In this document: positions 57,251-64,000 of the stretch, one piece after another
Layout of the letters: each line of letters opens with the position of its first letter
Numbering within the stretch: position 1 is the stretch's first letter
Origin: Rattus norvegicus
Taxonomy: Eukaryota > Chordata > Mammalia > Rodentia > Muridae
Reading direction: 5' to 3'
Length of the DNA stretch: 64,000 nt
Assembly (NCBI RefSeq): GCF_036323735.1
Contig: NC_086026.1
Span: 91,880,859 to 91,944,858 of the forward strand
Position numbers and translations under genes: made by a program
Notes under the pieces: model-generated
Told to the model about the DNA's origin: nothing
The model's input: the letters and a program-made list of their open reading frames with translations, nothing else
Database searches by the model: none

Positions 57251-58303
57251 AATAGAAAACAACAAAAAACTGGTTTTAAGAATAAATGACTATATGATAA
57301 AAAAATAGAGATTTTTATTTCAATCAGCATGACCATACTTATACTAGGGAAGCTGGTCATTTGAGAACCAAAGACAAGAACCGTAAGACTTCCAATCCAC
57401 TTAATGTTAGAAAAGAAGAAGAATAACTGTGGATCACGCGACCTGTAGTGAAGGTTCAGATTTCCCTACAACGATTAGAACTAAGAAGTTGATTGAGGGC
57501 TCTCAGCAAGCCAGATATAACAGTTAGACTGTCAAAGACGTTTAGAATAAAATGAAAATGACCTCAGTACTCCCAGAACAGATGCCTAGGAACAAACACT
57601 TCAAATGACAAAAGGAGAGGTTGAAAGAGCTGACAGAGAATAGAGCAAAGGGATGGGGTAAAAAAAGAAAGAAAATGCAATTTTGTTGCAGGAGTTCCAA
57701 GTGTACTGAGTGAGATGAACGAACTTTGAAAAGTTTTAACTTTCCTTTCCCTTTATTTGTTGTAAGGACAGTGGCATATAGAATGCTGCTCCCAGGCTTC
57801 GAAATGGAATCTGAGCGAGCTAAATTGGTGTAGGAGAGGCAAGCCTAGGGGATAGAGTAAGCCAGCAACTGTAGCGCTTTATTTATGTGGAAAGAATATG
57901 TACTGAAGAGAGAGAACTGAAGCAGCAAGCGTGATTCCTGAGAGAAATGAACTGCACTCATCAGTCACAAAAGGAAGGGATCTGAAGAGTCCTGTTACAG
58001 ACGTCCACGGGAGGAAAATGCAAGTGAAAATAGGAAGACCACACAGCACAGCGAAACGTCCCAAGACTAGGCTCAGAAATCCAAGATTGCTCTGGCTTTT
58101 CTTCAAAATAAGTTGCAGATAACTAATTGGGTACTGTGTATAGGTCAGTTAACACGGTGACGGGGTTCTACTTAACAAGACATGCATTTTCACTAGAGAA
58201 TGAGAAGCTATTGAAGAGCAGCCGTCATTAGTTGGTTTGGTAAAGAACAATAGTGCTTCCTAGTTTTTCTCTTCCTCCTTGTACATACCCTGGTTTCTAC
58301 CTG

Positions 58304-58306
<3 letters not shown>
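57251..58306. other. Unassigned sequence, no gene
   Basis: No gene or repeat recognised. Confidence 0.5.

Positions 58307-58366
<60 letters not shown>
58307..58366. repeat. (TG)n microsatellite
   Basis: Thirty uninterrupted TG units. Confidence 0.98.
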
Positions 58367-58367
<1 letters not shown>

Positions 58368-58399
58368 TATGAGGCAATATATAAACTTGAATATTTATT

Positions 58400-58439
58400 T
58401 ATTTTTTTTTGGTTCTTTTTTTCGGAGCTGGGGACCGAA
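58400..58439 (-). mobile_element. Severely truncated ID element (antisense), about 40 bp
   Basis: On the minus strand: TCGGTCCCCAGCTCCG, the last bases of the ID body, then an A-rich tail (A7-GAACC-A9). The target repeat AAACTTGAATATTTATT is exact at 58383-58399 and 58440-58456, proving a genuine reverse-transcribed insertion with almost all of the body missing. Confidence 0.88.
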
Positions 58440-58456
58440 AAACTTGAATATTTATT

Positions 58457-59004
58457 ATTTGTAATTAAGATGTGATGAATAAGACATGCGTTAGTGCAAA
58501 CAATTAAATAACTATCATTTAAAACTATGTAATTCTCTAAAAAAGCACATGAATTAAATAAAATCAGTCGCTGTATTTGAAGGGATCAATGAGTTATGTT
58601 TTATTAATTATTAATTAAAGGGTGAGTTAATGAATATGCAATAACCAGCATTCACATATAACAAAATGTATGAAAGAGCAAAAGAAATAAATGATACATT
58701 TTTCAAAAAGTAGATGAACTATACAGTTGATAATTATGTACATCCATGGGATAGAATAGAAAATGTAAGAGACCATCACAAATATGAAAAGTTAATATAA
58801 GTGGATAAGAGGCCAACGTTGTCAAAACATGGTAAATAAATTTGTGCTACTAAATAAAAACCTTTCTATGTTAATGACTAAAGAATACTTCTTGCTCATA
58901 GAGATAAGAATTAATGTAAAATTAAAATAATATTACTTTAAAGGGTGAAATATATATTCAAATATCACAAATCATGTCTTAATCAAAAGGAGGAACCCAG
59001 GTAT
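58457..59004. other. Unassigned AT-rich sequence
   Basis: No gene or repeat recognised. Confidence 0.5.
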
Positions 59005-59240
59005 CTTAATTTGCTTTTATGCCTATGATAAAGACCACATCCAAAAGCAACTTGGGGAAAGAAGTATATATTTTAGCTTACAGTCTCAAGCATGAAGAAA
59101 AGTCAGGGCAGGAGCTCAACATAGGAACCTAGAAGCCAAACTGACACAGAACCATGGAGGATGGGCACTTACTGGCTTGCTCTTCATGGATTGCTCAACT
59201 TGCTTTTTGATATAGCCTAGGACCACCATTTAGAGGTCAT
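59005..59240 (+). repeat. Fragment of the 1864-type rodent repeat
   Basis: ATGATAAAGACCACATCCAA, AAGCAACTTGGGGAAAGAAG, GTCAGGGCAGGAGCTCAACA, ACCATGGAGGATGGGCACTT, ACTGGCTTGCTCTTCATGGA and AGGACCACCATTTAGAGG follow that repeat from its left end to its middle. Confidence 0.65.
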
Positions 59241-59599
59241 ACTGTGAACTGGACCACTACATGTGTGCACACCAGTATGCACCCATGAAGTACACGCCAC
59301 CGCGCCCGCACATCCCACACAATGCACTCCACACATGCATCTCCTGAGACCATATAGCCGAAAATAATTTTTAAATTCTTACTATTAAAAAAGAGAGAAA
59401 TAAAGATATTCAAACACAGCCAAATAGGCAAATGAAAGAAATGTCTACAATATTTCCAAGGTGTATTATTAACTAAAGACCTATATTATCCAGCTAAACA
59501 GGAATGACAGAAAGCCGCAGAAAATTTCAACAGCTCACAGGAGAACACTTCAGCTGTCAGCCAGACACAACAAAACCCCAACTTACCACCACTAATGAA

Positions 59600-59955
59600 A
59601 ATATAAATTGAAGAGAGATCCCTTTGCATGCAGTAGATTGTTAAAAGCTAAATGGAAATAGTACCCAAGGCTGACAGGGAAGGGCAAAAACATGTATATT
59701 TCTATGAAAATATAATTTGTCACTGCATTTGGAAAACGCAAGCTAACTACATTAATCAAAATTAAAAGTACATGGTGTGTCACCCAGCAATTTCAATCCT
59801 GGAAATATGCTCCACAGAAATAAATGCGGCAGTAAAAATGATAAATTTACTAGGAGGTTTATTATAGTCATGTTCAAAGCATTGAAGTGGTAGTAAAGTC
59901 AACGAACATCAAAGACAGAAAGGAGTCAATAAATCAAAGCTTCTCTGCATCACAG
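59600..59955 (+). mobile_element. Ancient L1/HAL1-type fragment
   Basis: CACCCAGCAATTTCAATCCT, GAAATATGCTCCACAGAAAT, a GTTTATTATAGTCATGTTCA segment and ACGAACATCAAAGACAGAAA followed by a TCAATAAAT segment resemble the conserved L1 ORF2 C-terminal region (the usual reading is YLLGIP..D, ...MFIAALFIIA). Very diverged and poorly bounded. Confidence 0.5.
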
Positions 59956-60427
59956 AAGTTTATTACCGCTAATAAAATGAATTGAAGATTTGCCTGTTGT
60001 CCGAGGCACTCCTAATGAGTGAGAAGAGTTCACCGTAGAGAAAGATTTTTGGTAGATCCCGTTTATTTAAGTGATGTAATCACAGAGTACGCTTATGTCT
60101 ATGTGTGAATTTTTTTTTCCTGTGTGAAATGTTAAATGAAGAGAAAAGGAAAGAAAGGCATTAATTTTAATTTCATATTTGGTGGGCAGGAGAGGTGTCA
60201 CTGAGTTATTTAGAGGGAGAAGGGGCGGTAACACAATTAAACAGGCTTGCTTCTAAAATTAACCCACTTTGAAATTTTATACTTGTGTGTATAAAAATAT
60301 GTCAGAAAGATATACTACTACTAAATTGACAGGAAATAAAATATTCTGTCCCTGTATTCTACACAGGCACTTGGAAGCAAAATGTTTTGAAGAATAGTGT
60401 TTAGGGTGCCATTTTCTTCAAGACATT

Positions 60428-60545
60428 GTTCTTACCTGTTTAACACATTTTATTAAGGACTTAGTAGAATTCAGACTCCATGATAGATACTGAATATTCA
60501 GTAGTAGATGAAACAGTGCTTCTCCTCACAGCCTGTGATTCAGCA
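60428..60545. repeat. Possible L2/MIR-type ancient repeat
   Basis: TTATTAAGGACTTAGTAGAA, CTCCATGATAGATACTGAAT, GTAGATGAAACAGTGCTTCT and CTCCTCACAGCCTGTGATT follow the order of the widespread TATTGAGCACCTACTATGTG ... AACAAG ... CCCTGCCCTCATGGAGCTT repeat. Weak. Confidence 0.4.
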
Positions 60546-63184
60546 ATGGGGAAGTACTAACAGCAAGCGAACTTTACAGTAGTATGTGTAAGTACAAATT
60601 TCCTTCTCAGAATGTTACAATGAAAAGGAGCAAATTTAGGCCTGGGACATATTTCAGACCACTGGGTCACTTGCTGTGTGTGGGGGGAAGCAACAAAGTG
60701 GGGGCAGAGGATGCATAAACACATCTGCTGACCGCATTAGGTCAGGCGAGGGAAGATTATGCAGACAGAAGGGAAAAAGATGCATTAAGGTTCTCACCTG
60801 AAATCAAATGTTCATGTTTGACAAGAACAAAAAAACAGATACTTCTGTCCTTCATTAATTAAGAACCTTTAATAAAAATGTTTTTGGAGTCATAGTAAAG
60901 ACAGACAATAGAATGCCTTATGGAGCAGAGGAAGATGCTTGCTCTCTCCTCCTGAAATAGGGACCTGTAAAGCATTTCAAACTCTGAAGTACCAAAATAA
61001 TTAAATTACTTAACAAGAAGATCACGCTGACTTCTTTGTAGAGAATGGTACGGAAGGAGATAAACGTCGGACAGTGCTTCAGAAGCTCTAGAACTAGCAT
61101 ATGTATTTGAACTGCTTCTACTAAAAGATAGCTAGCTATGTGAGATTCAAGGCTAGTGATGAAAAGAACGTAAACATCATTCTACTCTTCCTACTTACAG
61201 TGTGTGAACTCAAAGGCAGGAGAAAGGAAGTGGAGGGAACCCATAGCTGTCTATTTTACCAGACTTCATAGTGAGTACAGCATGGGGAAATAAAATATTT
61301 AGCTCAGCTCTGACTCCTCTTAGGAGGTTATCTAAGGACACTGTTAGAGCATTGACAGGCAAGTAACGAGGGGAAGCAAATAAGTCGATAGTGGGTGAGT
61401 TAGGTCTTAGGTTAACACCATGACAAATTAATCAAAATGCCAGAGATGAACTCTGGAAGTCAGCATAATTGTTTGAGAAGCATACAAATTAAGAGTCCAA
61501 GGATTGCAACCAAAGGCATTTACATACTAATTCCCACCTGTACTCACTGTGGCTTTTTCAAAGGTAATTAATTATCTAACATCTGGACAGAGATAATCCA
61601 TTGTCAAAGAAAGTCTTTAGGTAAAGGATGCAGGGTTCAGGAAGTTGGATATTACACTGGCAGGGAATAGAATAGAGAAGTAAAATAAATTTCCAGCCAT
61701 CCACAGTTTATGCTATAGGCCTAAAGTCATAATTTAAAGCACAGGCTTAGGAAATTTAAGTTTCTGAATTCTCTAAATCACAGAAGATGTAATTTCAAGT
61801 ACATATTTGGATAGTTGAGAATGGAGCATAGAAAACTGAGCTTGAATGATCACCACATTGGGAAAAAATGAGAAGCGAGGAGATGGTTTAATGAAAAATG
61901 CCATAGAGGTGAAAATAAGGTAGCTTTTGTATTGGTTTTTACAAACTCCAATGTAAGAGCTTACACTATAAAGGAAGAAACTGGCAAAGGAAACTACAGA
62001 GAGTAGTCAAAGGAGGAGGGGCTTTGAAAGCAAGAGCTTTGAAAAATCACTCTGTGAGACAGACTAACTAGCAAAATGGGAGATGTGAAGTGACAGACAT
62101 CAAGCTTTTCTTCCTCCAACAGAAAGTTTGGCTTGCAACTCGCTGTAAATAAAAACAACTTACTAGGAAGTCCAGCATCCAGGGAATGAGTCGGAAACAG
62201 TCTTGTATATCATAGACTGACAAAACCTGCATCAGAAGATGGGAGAATGGTTTTTACTTTGTGTTGATTCTTTGTTTTCCTGTATTGGTAAAATGCCCAA
62301 GGCTTCCCCTGAATCCACTCTTTTGTATAGTGGTAAAAGAGATTGGAGGTGGAAATAAGACTTCACTAGCATCCAACGTATCGCTTAGGAAGCTCACTCT
62401 GATGTCAACTCAATAGGAATTCTGGGAAAACTAACACAGTCAAATAGAAATGAGAAACCATCTTGGAGACAGCTCTTTCTCATTACCACAGGACAAATGT
62501 AATCTGAAGTATTAGGGCTCAGGACATTAGGAAAATTGACCTGGATGTTCCTTCAAGCCTGATGAGAATGGCTTTAGCAGGCAGATAAGTTCCTAAATCA
62601 GCCAGCTTCAAGTTCTGTTCTCAGAAATCACCTAAGGGCCACAAATAGGTGGAAAGGCACCCATTTCAATGTGTTCCAATAAACTACAGTCTAGACTTGT
62701 CCCCTTGTCTACTGAAAAAGTATCACAACACAACATGAGAGCCTATTCACAGCCCCATGATAGAATAGGACCACCATAGGCCTTAAAGAACACACAGTGT
62801 TAATTGGTTATTACCTCAATTTCTGAGAGGCAGCTGGGTGGCTTTGTCTCAATGGGAGTGCACAACTACACCTTCTTACAGTATCTGAGAGCAGACAGCT
62901 CAGTTAGAAGCAGAAGTTATTGCCTTCAGGGCTGGTTCCTAGTGGTTCATTCTGCTAGTTACACATCAATATTAAGAATCACAAACACTTTCAATGTAGA
63001 AATATCACCTTGAATCTAAGTCTTCACACATGAGCAAGTAGAACGCATCATACACTCAAAGCATGACGTGAACTTTTGTTCTCTGTCATGACAGTTGTAA
63101 GTCTTTTCTCTACTATGAGTTCATTGATTTGCATCTCCTCCCCCTTGCTGGGCTTTTACATCTAGCATTCCCTTGATTTGTTTT
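60546..63184. other. Unassigned sequence, no gene
   Basis: No gene or repeat recognised in about 2.6 kb; the frame at 62804-63013 is isolated and without a domain. Confidence 0.5.
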
Positions 63185-63605
63185 TCGTTTACAAAAACAC
63201 CTTTTTGTTTCATTGGTGTTTTGGTTATTTTTAGTCTCAATTTCATTTCTTTCTGTGCTGACCTTTATTGCTTAAGCCCCACTATTGTCAGGGGTGGTTT
63301 ATTCTGAGTGTTCTAGATCCTAGAGTTTCAAAATTCATTGTGTAAGTGAAGCCTTTCTATTTTTAGGTTTATATTTACTGTTTTAAACCTCCCACCTGCC
63401 ATTGCTCCTGGGGTATCCCACAGGCCATGTAATGCTGTGTTTTCATTTCCTGAAAGGCTTGTTCTGGATTGCCATTTTAATTTCTTCAATGACCCATTCA
63501 TCATTTCGGAGTGTGCTGTGTACTTGCCTTGTATTGTTTTGCTTGTATTGTTCATATTGCTAATTTCTAGGTTTGTTATATAGTAGTCAGAAATATGTTT
63601 AGCAT
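63185..63605 (-). mobile_element. Ancient L1 ORF2 fragment (antisense)
   Basis: Reversed ORF2 landmarks: GTTTCATTGGTGTTTTGG, TAGTCTCAATTTCATTTCTT, TGCTGACCTTTATTGCTTAA, TGGGGTATCCCACAGGCCAT, TTTCTTCAATGACCCATTCA and CATATTGCTAATTTCTAGG. The frame is broken. 63606-64000 was not assigned. Confidence 0.7.
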
Positions 63606-64000
63606 AATTTAACCTTTTTTCAAGGTGTTAAGACACATGGATGATTAATAATCAAATAATGGCCTCTCCAGAAAACAAAAAAATAACAACAAAAGATAGA
63701 TTTGCCATTATATTTTTTAACTTTAAGTCAAAAACTATAAAAAGAGACAAAGACCATTAGGCAACAACAGAGGATTAATTTAATTAGAGAATAAAACTAA
63801 TATAAATAGGTATGCATTAGGCATTACTCAATCCAAGAGCACTCAAATACAGAAATCTAATAGAAAACTGTGGAAGTAAATCTGCACTATAAACAAAAAT
63901 GCACAGAGAATTATCAACAGAGCCATTTAGGTACAGGATACAAAGTCATTTTTCAGGATATAGAAAATGTCATATTCCCAAAGCAAGTTTCAACAACCTG
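63606..64000. other. Unassigned AT-rich end of window
   Basis: No gene or repeat recognised with confidence. Confidence 0.5.

Noticed and set aside
56809..57360. 183-codon minus-strand frame
   Set aside because: Runs antisense through an Lx 3' UTR and A-rich tail; composition is F/I/L and S-rich low complexity, with no homolog-like motif.

Overview
The window looks like rodent, and most probably rat (Rattus), nuclear DNA. It is AT-rich and intron- or gene-desert-like. It contains BC1-type ID SINEs with A-rich tails and perfect target-site duplications (TSDs), a full-length L1 of the young rat type with the G-rich 3' UTR, older Lx-type L1 tails, B2/B3-type SINEs, and a few ancient MIR/L2/MLT1 relics. 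I see no host protein-coding gene, splice-supported exon set, rRNA or true tRNA gene. The only long coding-type reading frames belong to L1 retrotransposons. Species and family names come from recognition, not from a search.

Layout. 1-15.3 kb: mostly unassigned sequence with scattered old repeats, an Lx tail splitting another repeat (6.7-7.3 kb), MIRs, a three-unit ~70-bp tandem repeat (11.5-11.7 kb) and a B3 SINE with internal microsatellites (14.5 kb). 15.3-21.8 kb: a full-length L1 (5' UTR, intact ORF1, ORF2 broken by two 1-base losses and at least two nonsense codons, G-rich 3' UTR, poly-A) followed directly by an ID element. The same 13-bp target repeat occurs three times around the pair. 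23.8-28.1 kb: a second young L1 whose 5' part is inverted (twin priming) and whose 3' end carries about 240 bp of non-L1 DNA ending in its own AATAAA and A-run, inside the 15-bp TSD. This is a 3' transduction. 28-40.8 kb: mostly unassigned, with an old L1, a probable MLT1 LTR, an antisense ID, microsatellites and a diverged local duplication (29.3/30.6 kb). 40.9-45.5 kb: a 5'-truncated young L1, then an older 5'-inverted L1 apparently inserted into a still older 5'-inverted Lx-type L1. 46-53 kb: a near-consensus ID element, B2 and B3 SINEs and a MIR. 53.9-56.2 kb: an old L1 interrupted by a young L1 tail with a 16-bp TSD. 57-64 kb: an Lx tail, a ~40-bp severely truncated ID with a 17-bp TSD, and ancient L1 relics.

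No genes here cooperate in a pathway. The biology is target-primed reverse transcription by L1, using its own RNA (full-length, truncated, inverted or with transduced flank) and ID/B2 RNAs in trans. The most informative items are the shared-site L1+ID pair, the twin-primed L1 with transduction, and the nested inverted L1s. I found no convincing evidence of a novel molecular system; the interest lies in insertion mechanism and genome history.
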